This document shows, in pieces, positions 1 to 7,508 of a stretch of DNA of 25,696 nt. Under the pieces are notes generated by a model. The model was given only the letters and a program-made list of their open reading frames with translations, was not told the origin of the DNA and searched no databases. The stretch lies in NCBI GenBank assembly GCA_035651635.1, contig DASRFK010000047.1:1-25696 (forward strand), written 5' to 3'. Made by a program: the position numbers and the translations under genes. The stretch comes from JANXQE01 sp035651635 (GTDB taxonomy: Bacteria > Verrucomicrobiota > Verrucomicrobiia > Limisphaerales > UBA8199). Numbering within the stretch: the stretch's first letter is position 1; every line of letters begins with the position of its first letter.

Positions 1-659
1 CGATACGCATAAATCTCTTTGAGCTTGCCGATGCGACCGGTGCGAACAAACTCACAGGCCCGCCGGAATTTGCCTTCGTACTCGCTGCGTTGCTGCGTGC
101 CGGCCTGGTAAACCCGGCCATACCGCCTCACTGCGGCCAACATCGCCTGGCCTTCGCGGATTGTGACAGCGGAAGGCTTTTCGCAGTAGATATCTTTGCC
201 TGCTTCGGCGGCCATGACCGCCATGGTCGCGTGCCAATGGGCCGGGGTGGCAATCAACACCGCGTCGATATCGGGCCGAGCCAGCACTTCTCGAAAATCG
301 GTATAAGCCTGGCAAGGCCGGAACTGGCCGGAGCCGAACACCGCAGCGTAATGATCGTTGACTCGCTGGCAGGCGCGTTCGCGTCGCTCGCGCCACACAT
401 CACAAACGGCCAGCACCTGCACCTCTTTGCGCCCAGCGTAGCCGCCGGCAACGTAAGTCCAGGCACCGCCCAGAAGATGCCCTCCGCCTTGCGTACCCAC
501 ACCAATAAACCCCATCGTAATCCGCTCGCTCGGAGGAAGGAGGCCGTTGCGGCCCAACGCTGATGCGGGTATCAGCGTGGGCGCCGTGATGGCGCCGCCC
601 AGCAGCGCTGCGGTGTGGTTCAGAAAACGTCTTCGAGAAACTTTCGACTCTGGGTTCAT
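1..659 (-). CDS. Gfo/Idh/MocA family oxidoreductase, Tat-exported, 3' end outside window
   Basis: N-terminal 219 codons of an NAD(P)-dependent oxidoreductase of the Gfo/Idh/MocA family; the C-terminal substrate domain lies beyond position 1. The protein starts with a twin-arginine signal (SRRRFL at residues 8-13, then an Ala/Gly-rich hydrophobic stretch), so it is probably exported folded with its cofactor. The Rossmann loop GFIGVGTQGGG spans about 50-60, and the family EKP motif is at 160-162 after ATPAHWHA. The ATG at 659 was chosen because it places the Tat motif at the N-terminus; I see no Shine-Dalgarno sequence. Such Tat-exported members are abundant in Verrucomicrobiota and Planctomycetota and often act on sugars or inositols (family knowledge). 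The substrate cannot be told from this part. It is transcribed away from the transporter genes that follow. Confidence 0.9.
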   Translation of the reverse strand, partial: MNPESKVSRRRFLNHTAALLGGAITAPTLIPASALGRNGLLPPSERITMGFIGVGTQGGGHLLGGAWTYVAGGYAGRKEVQVLAVCDVWRERRERACQRVNDHYAAVFGSGQFRPCQAYTDFREVLARPDIDAVLIATPAHWHATMAVMAAEAGKDIYCEKPSAVTIREGQAMLAAVRRYGRVYQAGTQQRSEYEGKFRRACEFVRTGRIGKLKEIYAY

Positions 660-668
660 AGGCAGAAT

Positions 669-681
669 CAATTATCAATTG
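669..681. promoter_or_regulatory. short perfect palindrome upstream of oxidoreductase start (operator candidate)
   Basis: CAATT-ATC-AATTG, 5-bp arms, 10-22 bp upstream of the oxidoreductase ATG in a locally AT-rich patch. It could be an operator or part of a promoter, but the arms are short and low-complexity, so chance is quite possible. Confidence 0.2.
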
Positions 682-941
682 TAGGACTTCGCCAAAGCTT
701 AGTTCGGCAAGCTGACGGCAGAAAGCCATTTCTCATGGAGAACCTCCACGATCGTAAAAGGATCCTGCACGGGCACCATGAACACAGCCGTTCCAATGCT
801 TCCCCCGGCTTCGCTTCCTCATCTGCGGTTGCCCCGAATCTGCGGAGGTTCAGAGAGGTGAGGGAGTCCTACCCTTCTCCACGGCGCCCGCTTCGTACGC
901 CGCCGGCGCTTTCCGGCTGGATTGATGGCGGAGAAGCACTG

Positions 942-1913
942 ATGATGGGGGTGGCTGATCGGATGCCGTTGCTCGAAATAAAAAATCTTCAGCTTGCCTT
1001 TGGCAGTGGTCCAAGCGCGCCGCGCGCTCTCGACGGGGTTTCTTTAACGATTGAGGCGGGCGAAACACTCTGCCTGGTGGGCGAGAGCGGTTCAGGCAAA
1101 AGCGTTACGGCCCTTTCCATCGCAAGGCTTCTGCGGACTCCCCCGGCTCAGTATCTCGGGGGCGAGATCCTCCTGGGCGGTCAGGACACCTTAAAGATGA
1201 ACGCCGCCGAACTGCGCGCCATTCGCGGAGGAATGGTGAGCTACATTTTTCAGGAACCCGGCATGTCGCTCAACCCGGTGATGCGCGTCGGGTCGCAGAT
1301 CAAAGAAGCTCTGAAGCTGCATCGGACGGGGACGATGGCGGATGCCGAAGTGATTCGGCTGCTGACGACGGTTGGGATCGCAGCCCCGGAGACGCGCGTG
1401 CGCAGTTATCCGCACGAGTTATCCGGCGGCATGCAACAAAGATGCATGATCGCCATGGCACTGGCGTCGCAGCCGAAGTTGCTGGTGGCGGACGAGCCGA
1501 CCACCGCGCTGGACGTCACCATCCAGGCGCAGATCCTTGAGTTGCTCGGCCGGCTCAAGCGGCAATTTGGCATGGCCATTCTGCTGATTACCCACAACCT
1601 TGGAATCGTTGGCGATTTCGCGGATCGCGCCGCGGTGATGTATGCCGGCCAAATCGTCGAATACGGCCCTGCGAGCGAACTAGTGAGCCAACCGATTCAT
1701 CCCTACACTCGCGCCTTGCTGGAGTCAGTCCCGAAGCTCGGGGCCGGTACGCGCAGACTCCAGGTGATCCCCGGCACGGTTCCCCCACTTGGCGGGTTTC
1801 CCAAAGGTTGCCGCTTTCATCCGCGATGCTCCCAAGCCCAACCAACTTGCTCGCAAAACTCGATCAGTCTCCTCGAGCGGCAACCGGGACGCTGGGCCCG
1901 CTGCCCCTATTAA
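942..1913 (+). CDS. peptide/nickel-type ABC transporter ATP-binding protein (OppD/DppD type)
   Basis: ATPase subunit of a peptide-type ABC importer (323 aa). Visible motifs are Walker A GESGSGKS (about 47-54), the signature LSGGMQQR, Walker B followed by DEPTTALD, the H-loop region LLITHNLG, and the OppD/DppD C-terminal extension with spaced cysteines (GCRFHPRCSQAQPTCSQN). In characterised OppD/DppD proteins this extension can carry an iron-sulfur cluster. The frame is open back to 615, but the upstream part does not look like transporter sequence. The ATG at 942 follows GGAGAAG at a suitable distance and gives a normal-length protein; ATG 945 or 963 are alternatives. The OppF-type partner follows after 3 nt. 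Permease and binding-protein genes are not next to it, so the substrate (peptide, nickel or sugar) is unknown. Confidence 0.93.
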   Translation: MMGVADRMPLLEIKNLQLAFGSGPSAPRALDGVSLTIEAGETLCLVGESGSGKSVTALSIARLLRTPPAQYLGGEILLGGQDTLKMNAAELRAIRGGMVSYIFQEPGMSLNPVMRVGSQIKEALKLHRTGTMADAEVIRLLTTVGIAAPETRVRSYPHELSGGMQQRCMIAMALASQPKLLVADEPTTALDVTIQAQILELLGRLKRQFGMAILLITHNLGIVGDFADRAAVMYAGQIVEYGPASELVSQPIHPYTRALLESVPKLGAGTRRLQVIPGTVPPLGGFPKGCRFHPRCSQAQPTCSQNSISLLERQPGRWARCPY

Positions 1914-1916
1914 ATA

Positions 1917-2891
1917 ATGCCAGGCGCGCCTCTGCTCCAAGTCCGTAACTTGCGGGTTTTGTTCCCGGTCCGTCCCCGCCTGTTCCGATCCGCCAATGCC
2001 TGGGTCCGGGCCGTCGATGACGTCACGTTCGACATGGCTCGAGGCGAAACCCTTGGCGTGGTCGGCGAAAGCGGCTGCGGCAAAAGCACTCTGGCGCGGG
2101 CAGTGGTCCGGTTGCTCAAGCCCACTTCCGGCCAGATCCTGTGGGAAGGCCAGGACATTACCCGGCTGGAAGGCGCTCGGCTGCGGGCCTTGCGCAGGCG
2201 CTTCCAAATTATGTTCCAGGATCCCTTTGGCTCACTGGATCCGCGCATGACGGTCGAGAACATCGTAGGCGAGGCGCTGGATATCCATGGACTGGCACCC
2301 AGCCGCGCGGCCAGGCAAGAACGGGTAGCGGCGTTGCTCAAGGATGTGGGATTGGATGGCGCGCACGGGTCGCGCTTCCCCCACGAGTTTAGCGGCGGCC
2401 AGCGGCAACGGATCGGCATCGCCCGCGCTTTGGCGGTTGAACCCAGGCTGATTGTCTGCGACGAACCAGTCAGCGCGCTCGACGTCTCAATTCAAGCACA
2501 GGTGGTGAATCTGTTGCAGGATCTGCAAAGCCAGCATTCATTGGCTTACCTTTTCATCGCGCATGACCTGGCCGTAGTCGAGCACATCAGCCAAAGGATC
2601 CTCGTGATGTATCTCGGTAAAGTAGTGGAACTGGGCAGCGCGGCTAAGGTCTGCCGCCAGCCTAAACACCCTTATACCCAGGCGCTCATCGCGGCGATTC
2701 CGGGGAGCGCACGGGCCGTCGGGTCATCCCGCCCTGCCCTCTCCGGAGACCTGCCTTCTCCGATCAATCCGCCGGAGGGTTGCCCTTTTCACCCTCGTTG
2801 CCCCATCGCCGAGTCGCGCTGCAAAACTGAAACACCAGCGCTCCGGGAGATACAGCCGGGCCATTTCGTGGCATGTCATCTGGCAAAATGA
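1917..2891 (+). CDS. peptide/nickel-type ABC transporter ATP-binding protein (OppF/DppF type)
   Basis: Second ATPase of the importer (324 aa), starting 3 nt after the first ends, so the two are surely co-transcribed and probably translationally coupled. Walker A GESGCGKS, signature FSGGQRQR, Walker B LIVCDEPVSALD and the H-loop FIAHDLA are intact. The C-terminal oligopeptide-transporter region is present (INPPEGCPFHPRCPIAESRC). OppD and OppF types normally pair as a heterodimer beneath two different permeases. Both proteins here look catalytically complete. The next gene, hflX, is 147 bp downstream and probably a separate unit. Confidence 0.93.
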   Translation: MPGAPLLQVRNLRVLFPVRPRLFRSANAWVRAVDDVTFDMARGETLGVVGESGCGKSTLARAVVRLLKPTSGQILWEGQDITRLEGARLRALRRRFQIMFQDPFGSLDPRMTVENIVGEALDIHGLAPSRAARQERVAALLKDVGLDGAHGSRFPHEFSGGQRQRIGIARALAVEPRLIVCDEPVSALDVSIQAQVVNLLQDLQSQHSLAYLFIAHDLAVVEHISQRILVMYLGKVVELGSAAKVCRQPKHPYTQALIAAIPGSARAVGSSRPALSGDLPSPINPPEGCPFHPRCPIAESRCKTETPALREIQPGHFVACHLAK

Positions 2892-3038
2892 GGTTACCGA
2901 GGCCTTCTAATAGATTCAGATCCGCCCAATCGTACCCTTTCATTAACAGAACAAAAAAGCGCTTTTAAGGTTGGGTTACTGTGGTAGATTGAGGCAGGTC
3001 AAAAAACGAACAGAAAGAGAGCGTAGCGACGCCAAGAT

Positions 3039-4343
3039 TTGAAAGCACTCATCGAGACCAGGAACCGGAGGACAGAACGTGTATTTCTCGTCGGTGTGGA
3101 ACTTAAAACCCGGCACGGGTGGGGCACACGCGATTCATTGGACGAACTTTCCGAATTGGCCACCACCGCTGGAGGAGACGTCGTGGGAGATGGCCTGCAG
3201 AAATTAGCCGCCCCATGCGCCAGCACTTTTATCGGCAAAGGAAAGGCTGACGAATTTGCCCTGCATTGCCAGCGAGCGGACGTCGACACGGTTATCTTCG
3301 ACGACGAGCTTTCTCCAGCTCAAAGCCGAAACCTGGAAAAGGTTTTCAATTGCAAAGTGCTGGATCGCACCTCGTTGATCCTGGACATTTTCGCGCAACG
3401 CGCCCGCACGCGGGAAGGCAAACTCCAGATTGAACTGGCCCAATTGCAGCACCTGCTGCCGCGCCTGACGCGCTTCTGGGGCCATTTGTCCCGGCAAAAG
3501 GGCGGCATCGGCATGCGCGGCGGTGAGGGCGAAACGCAGTTGGAAACCGACCGCCGCCGCGTTCAGGATCGCATCGCGCGCATCGAGCGCGAACTGGAAG
3601 TGGTGCGGCGCCAGCGCTCGACCCAGCGTCAGGCCCGGCAGCGCAATCACTGGGCGCTCGCCTCAATTGTCGGTTACACCAACGCCGGCAAATCGACTTT
3701 ATTGAACCAATTGACCGGAGCGGGCGTCCTGGCGGAGGACAAGCTCTTTGCGACGCTCGATCCCACCACGCGGCGCTTGCGGCTTCCCACCAACCAGAAC
3801 GTGTTGTTGACGGATACAGTCGGATTTATTCGCAAGCTTCCCCATGGATTGGTCGAGGCCTTTAAAGCCACGCTGGAGGAAGTCGTCCAGGCGGACCTGC
3901 TGCTGCACGTCGTCGATGTGAGTCACCCGCAAGCCGCCGAGCAGATTCAGTCCGTCGACGCCGTGTTGCGCGAGATCGGCGCGGAAGGAAAACCGACGCT
4001 GATGGTGTTTAACAAAATCGATCAACTCAACGGGAATCAGCCTTTGTTAAATGGCCTGTTGGAAAAGCATCCGAACGGCGTGGCCATTTCAGCCGAAACC
4101 GGCGAAGGGATTCCGGCGTTGCTGCATGAGTTGGGCAGCCAATTGCGGCCAATCCGTGAATTCCTGGAGTTATCCGTGCCACACGATCAACCCAGCGTCA
4201 TCGCGCGCCTGCACGAAGTCGGACAAGTCATCGAGCGGCGGTACGAGGCGGACACCGCCAGGTTCAAAGCCCGGATCCCGCCCCATTTGCACAGCGAATT
4301 CGCGCCCTTCTTCGTGCGCGATTTGCAGGCAGCAAAGGCGTAA
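3039..4343 (+). CDS. hflX: GTPase HflX, ribosome-splitting/rescue factor
   Basis: HflX is a cytoplasmic OBG-like GTPase that binds the large ribosomal subunit and splits stalled or heat-damaged ribosomes (family knowledge). The 434-aa product shows the N-terminal HflX domain (VFLVGVEL, then CKVLDRTSLILDIFAQRA), the linker motif GGIGMRGGEGETQLETDRR, and the G domain with G1 GYTNAGKST, G3 DTVGF and G4 NKID. The start is a TTG at 3039. An in-frame stop lies at 3024-3026 and no ATG is available before the conserved VFLVGVEL, so TTG is the best choice although no clear Shine-Dalgarno sequence precedes it. It has its own 147-bp leader and no functional link with the transporter genes upstream is evident. 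Confidence 0.95.
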   Translation: MKALIETRNRRTERVFLVGVELKTRHGWGTRDSLDELSELATTAGGDVVGDGLQKLAAPCASTFIGKGKADEFALHCQRADVDTVIFDDELSPAQSRNLEKVFNCKVLDRTSLILDIFAQRARTREGKLQIELAQLQHLLPRLTRFWGHLSRQKGGIGMRGGEGETQLETDRRRVQDRIARIERELEVVRRQRSTQRQARQRNHWALASIVGYTNAGKSTLLNQLTGAGVLAEDKLFATLDPTTRRLRLPTNQNVLLTDTVGFIRKLPHGLVEAFKATLEEVVQADLLLHVVDVSHPQAAEQIQSVDAVLREIGAEGKPTLMVFNKIDQLNGNQPLLNGLLEKHPNGVAISAETGEGIPALLHELGSQLRPIREFLELSVPHDQPSVIARLHEVGQVIERRYEADTARFKARIPPHLHSEFAPFFVRDLQAAKA

Positions 4344-4352
4344 GACCTTTGC
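4332..4352 (+). terminator. hairpin spanning the hflX stop codon (possible terminator or 3' stabiliser)
   Basis: Perfect 7-bp stem GCAAAGG / CCTTTGC with a 7-nt loop that contains the TAA stop of hflX. There is no T-run after the stem, so intrinsic termination is uncertain; an mRNA 3'-end structure is equally possible. Confidence 0.3.
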
Positions 4353-4417
4353 GAGCGGAACGAGGGAAGTCCGCAAGCACCTCGAGACATTACCTGGCGC
4401 CGTTGACCGGGCACAGC

Positions 4418-4583
4418 ACGCCCACGGCGTCCCTCATCCAGCCTGGGGCGAACCCTCAGGAAAACGACGCTATTACCGATTCTAAAGCGCCAAAGGCGCG
4501 GCTTATGTTCTTAGTTGGAGGCCTTGGTCGCCGTGAGCCACCGCACCCGATCATCTCACGCCGAGACGCCAAGACGCAAAGAG
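4418..4583 (-). repeat. composite dispersed repeat, copy 1 (inverted relative to 12922-13130)
   Basis: Fills most of the 369-bp gap between hflX and the membrane-protein gene. Read on the minus strand it has block A (4583-4530, a CTTTGCGTCTTGGCG motif ending in GCGGTGGCTCAC) and block B (about 4500-4418, CGCGCCTTTGGCGCTT, then GTTTTCCTGAGGGTTCGCCC). The same two blocks occur in the same order at 12922-13130; only the spacer between them differs (about 25 bp here, 72 bp there). Block B contains the palindrome GCGCC-TTT-GGCGC. I see no gene in this gap. Alignment was by eye. Confidence 0.7.
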
Positions 4584-4712
4584 AGCGCTATCACACCTCA
4601 AACTGGCGCCTACGTCGTTGCCCGCCTCCAGTTGTGCCTCGACGGGTATTTCGCGGCGTTGTGGCGCGCTGCTGCGAGTTGACGACCTCTTTCGCCGGGT
4701 TAGACTCTCTCC

Positions 4713-5933
4713 GTGCCCCAAACACAAGCTCAAGTCACAGGCAGATTTGATGTGCCGCAGGAGGCTGAAACGACGCAGCCAAGCCGCCGCGCAACTGTAG
4801 TTTCCAGTTCCGCGTGGGCGGTACTGGCCGGAGGGACCAGCATTGCCATCGGAATTCTTTGGGACATCTCCTGGCATCGGACAATTGGGCGGGACACCTT
4901 TTGGACGCCGGCGCATATGGCTATTTACATTGGCGGCTTGCTGGGTGGTCTGACCTGCGGCTGGTTGGCGATCCGCACAACGTTCTTCGCCGGCGCTGAG
5001 GAGCGCGGGGCCGCGGTCCGATTATGGGGCTTTCGCGCGCCGTTCGGCGCCTGGGTCACGATCTGGGGCACCCTGGCCATGCTGACTTCGGCGCCGTTCG
5101 ATAACTGGTGGCATAATGCTTACGGAGTTGACGTTAAGATCCTCAGCCCGCCGCACACGGTCCTGGCGCTTGGCATGTGGGCGGTAGTGCTCGGGGCATT
5201 GATGCTGCTGTTGCGCGAACAGAATCTGGCGCCGCAGGGTGAAGCTGAACCGGGCAGCCGGCTTTTCATCTACGCCTCCGGCCTTGTAGTCGTCATGTCC
5301 AGTGTTTTCCTGATCGAGCGCAGCTGGCCCAATCAGCAGCGCACCGCGATTTTCTATCAATGGTCCGCCGCCACTTTTCCCCTTTACCTGCTCGGGTTGG
5401 CGCGGGCGTCCAAATTCCGATGGGGAGCAACTCTGATTGCTCTGGTGTATATGGCGATCGTTGCCGCGATGGCCTGGGTCTTGCCACTTTTCCCAGGTCA
5501 GCCTCGGCTCGGCCCAATCCGTAATCCGGTGACGCACTTTGTCCCGCTCCCTTTTCCATTGTTGCTGGTAGTGCCGGCTCTTGGAATTGACCTGGCGCGA
5601 TATTGGATCGGTCAGGGCCGCAACTGGTGGCGCGATTGGTTACTGGTGCTGGTGGCCGGGAGTCTTTTCTTCGCGTTGTTCCTGGTCACGCAATGGTTCT
5701 TTTCGGCGTTCCTGATTAGCCCTGCGGCAGAGAATTGGTTCTTCGCTGCCGACCGGCATTGGGGTTACCGCGAGGGCGCCGGTGACTGGCACCGGCAATT
5801 TTGGAACGAAGTTAGCCCAGGTCAAAATCCGCCATTAACGCTTTCAAAAGCCCTGGTTGCTCTGGCTTTGTCGATCGGAGCCTCGCGGATCGGGCTGTGG
5901 TTAGGCAATTGGATGGCAAAGGTAAGGAGATGA
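4713..5933 (+). CDS. polytopic membrane protein with duplicated D-W-H-G-D-P-H motif, function unknown
   Basis: A 406-aa integral membrane protein with about nine or ten hydrophobic segments (near 33-50, 68-88, 110-127, 145-167, 185-202, 215-230, 238-258, 278-293, 308-334 and 378-398). I do not recognise a named family. The pattern D-x2-W-H-x3-G-x-D followed by P-x-H occurs twice: D51, H55, G59, D61, H68 and D130, H134, G138, D140, H148. More His sits at 275, 349 and 360. Paired His/Asp at membrane edges suggest metal or heme ligands (inference). The start is GTG 4713 by maximal extension; GTG 4752 is a plausible alternative, and neither has a good ribosome binding site. Its TGA overlaps the ATG of the next gene (ATGA), so the two proteins are made together and probably work together. 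Confidence 0.8.
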   Translation: MPQTQAQVTGRFDVPQEAETTQPSRRATVVSSSAWAVLAGGTSIAIGILWDISWHRTIGRDTFWTPAHMAIYIGGLLGGLTCGWLAIRTTFFAGAEERGAAVRLWGFRAPFGAWVTIWGTLAMLTSAPFDNWWHNAYGVDVKILSPPHTVLALGMWAVVLGALMLLLREQNLAPQGEAEPGSRLFIYASGLVVVMSSVFLIERSWPNQQRTAIFYQWSAATFPLYLLGLARASKFRWGATLIALVYMAIVAAMAWVLPLFPGQPRLGPIRNPVTHFVPLPFPLLLVVPALGIDLARYWIGQGRNWWRDWLLVLVAGSLFFALFLVTQWFFSAFLISPAAENWFFAADRHWGYREGAGDWHRQFWNEVSPGQNPPLTLSKALVALALSIGASRIGLWLGNWMAKVRR

Positions 5934-7459
5934 AGCCTTTGCGGTTGCTTCTGCTTTTAGCGGTATGTGGTTTCCTGCCTGGCGTCGCGCGCGGTCACGT
6001 CGGCAGTCCCAACGTCTTCTTTGAAGGCCAAGCCGGGCCATATCCGGTCCACGTGGTGATCCAGCCGGCGGAGGTTATCCCAGGCCTGGCTGAAATTTCT
6101 GTCCGCGTGGACGCTGACGGAGTCGAACAAGTTACCGCTTTGCCTATCAAGTGGAACGCAGGCCGCCGCGGCGCGCCTCCCCCGGACGTCGCTAAACTGG
6201 TTCGCGGCGAGACCAACCTTTTTAGCGCGCAGCTTTGGTTTATGGAACCAGGCGCCCAGAGTGTTGAATTGGCAATCAAAGGCGCCGCTGGCACAGGGAC
6301 CCTGATTATCCCGGTGGATGCGATAGCCACTCGGGTCTTGCCGATGCCCAAAGCCCTCGGGGCAACTCTGGCCGTCCTTGGCCTATTATCTATGACTTTG
6401 CTGCTGAGCATCGTCGGCGCCGCCGTGCGCGAAAGCGTTCTGCAGCCGGGCGTCGAACCGCCGCCCCGCCGGCGCTGGTACGCTCGCGGAGCGGTGACCT
6501 TCGGCGCGGTCCTGCTCGTCGCGCTGCTGTGGGGTGGAAAACGCTGGTGGGCGGTCGAAGCGGCCGATTACCGCAATAACCGCCTGTACCATCCGCTCGC
6601 TGCTCAGGCTGATATCCGGATCGAAAACGGCCGCCGCGTGCTGCGACTGGAAGTAACGGACCCGGCTTTCGCCCGCTCCGCCCCACTCGTGCCGGACCAC
6701 GGGAAGTTGATGCACCTTTTCCTGATGCGCGAACCCAAGCTGGACGCTTTCGCGCATTTGCATCCAATCAAATTGGACCGAAAGAGCTTTGAGAACGTCC
6801 TGCCCGAATTGCCGACTGGGAATTACCGCTTGTACGCCGATATCACTTATGAGACCGGCTTTGCGGACACGCTAACGACTACCGTGAAAATTCCCGAGCC
6901 ATCGCTTGGTGTGACCAACGCGGCAGAAGCCTCCGATCCGGACGATTCCTGGCGCGTGGCTCCTGAATTAGGCGCGCCGCCTACTCGAGTATGCCGGCTG
7001 GCGGAAAACTGCGTTATGACTTGCATCGCTCCGGACCGCATTGAGGTAAATAAACCGATCAATTTGAATTTCAAGGTAACTCAAGCCGATGGCCGACCTG
7101 CCATGCTCCAAACGTACCTGGGCATGCGCGGCCACCTGGCTTTGCGCCGCGACGATGGCACGGTCTTCACGCACTTGCACCCAGGCGGCAGTCCCTCGAT
7201 GGCCGCGATGCAACTGGCCGTGTACCGCATTGAAGGCAAGCTCCCCCTCAAAGCCGCATTCGGAGCTGACGACCCGCTCTGTCAATTGCCAACCGCCACG
7301 GCGCGGGAGCAGGGTTGGATTGGCGGCAACCAACGATCCGAAGGAGTTTCCTTTCCCTACGCCTTCCCCAGGCCAGGCCCGTACCGTCTCTGGGTCCAAG
7401 TTAAGATCGACGGCCAGGTGTTGACCGGCGTTTTTGACTTGGATGTGGTCGGGGCCTGA
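5930..7459 (+). CDS. exported/membrane-anchored protein with predicted N-terminal His and two HLHP domains; possible copper handling
   Basis: A 509-aa protein, start ATG 5930 preceded by AAGGTAAGGAG and overlapping the upstream stop as ATGA. A longer reading from 5897 would cover the signal peptide poorly. Residues 1-22 form a signal peptide whose likely cut (ARG|HVGSP) would leave His23 as the mature N-terminus, as in CopC- and YcnI-type copper proteins. Residues 23-140 look like an all-beta domain. Two transmembrane segments follow (about 143-165 and 187-203). Then come two related periplasmic modules: one with DHGKLMHLFL and FAHLHP (257-279), ending PTGNYRLYADI; the other with GHLALRRDDG and FTHLHPGG (401-420), ending RPGPYRLWVQV. 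Cys355, Cys361 and Cys365 lie between them. Copper or another soft metal is a plausible ligand, but this is inference; no name is assigned. Confidence 0.8.
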   Translation: MKPLRLLLLLAVCGFLPGVARGHVGSPNVFFEGQAGPYPVHVVIQPAEVIPGLAEISVRVDADGVEQVTALPIKWNAGRRGAPPPDVAKLVRGETNLFSAQLWFMEPGAQSVELAIKGAAGTGTLIIPVDAIATRVLPMPKALGATLAVLGLLSMTLLLSIVGAAVRESVLQPGVEPPPRRRWYARGAVTFGAVLLVALLWGGKRWWAVEAADYRNNRLYHPLAAQADIRIENGRRVLRLEVTDPAFARSAPLVPDHGKLMHLFLMREPKLDAFAHLHPIKLDRKSFENVLPELPTGNYRLYADITYETGFADTLTTTVKIPEPSLGVTNAAEASDPDDSWRVAPELGAPPTRVCRLAENCVMTCIAPDRIEVNKPINLNFKVTQADGRPAMLQTYLGMRGHLALRRDDGTVFTHLHPGGSPSMAAMQLAVYRIEGKLPLKAAFGADDPLCQLPTATAREQGWIGGNQRSEGVSFPYAFPRPGPYRLWVQVKIDGQVLTGVFDLDVVGA

Positions 7460-7462
7460 CCA

Positions 7463-7489
7463 CCGGGCCAAAACGTGCGACGAGCCCGG
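7463..7489. terminator. weak stem-loop between convergent genes
   Basis: CCGGGC / GCCCGG, 6-bp stem with a 15-nt loop, in the 49-bp gap between two converging genes. It could serve transcripts from either side. There is no T-run and the loop is long, so support is weak. Confidence 0.2.
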
Positions 7490-7508
7490 AAAGAACCTGG
7501 TGCTGGGC

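Noticed and set aside
615..941. Open extension of 109 codons upstream of the OppD-type ATPase
   Set aside because: It has no transporter-like sequence, and ATG 942 has a good ribosome site and gives normal length.
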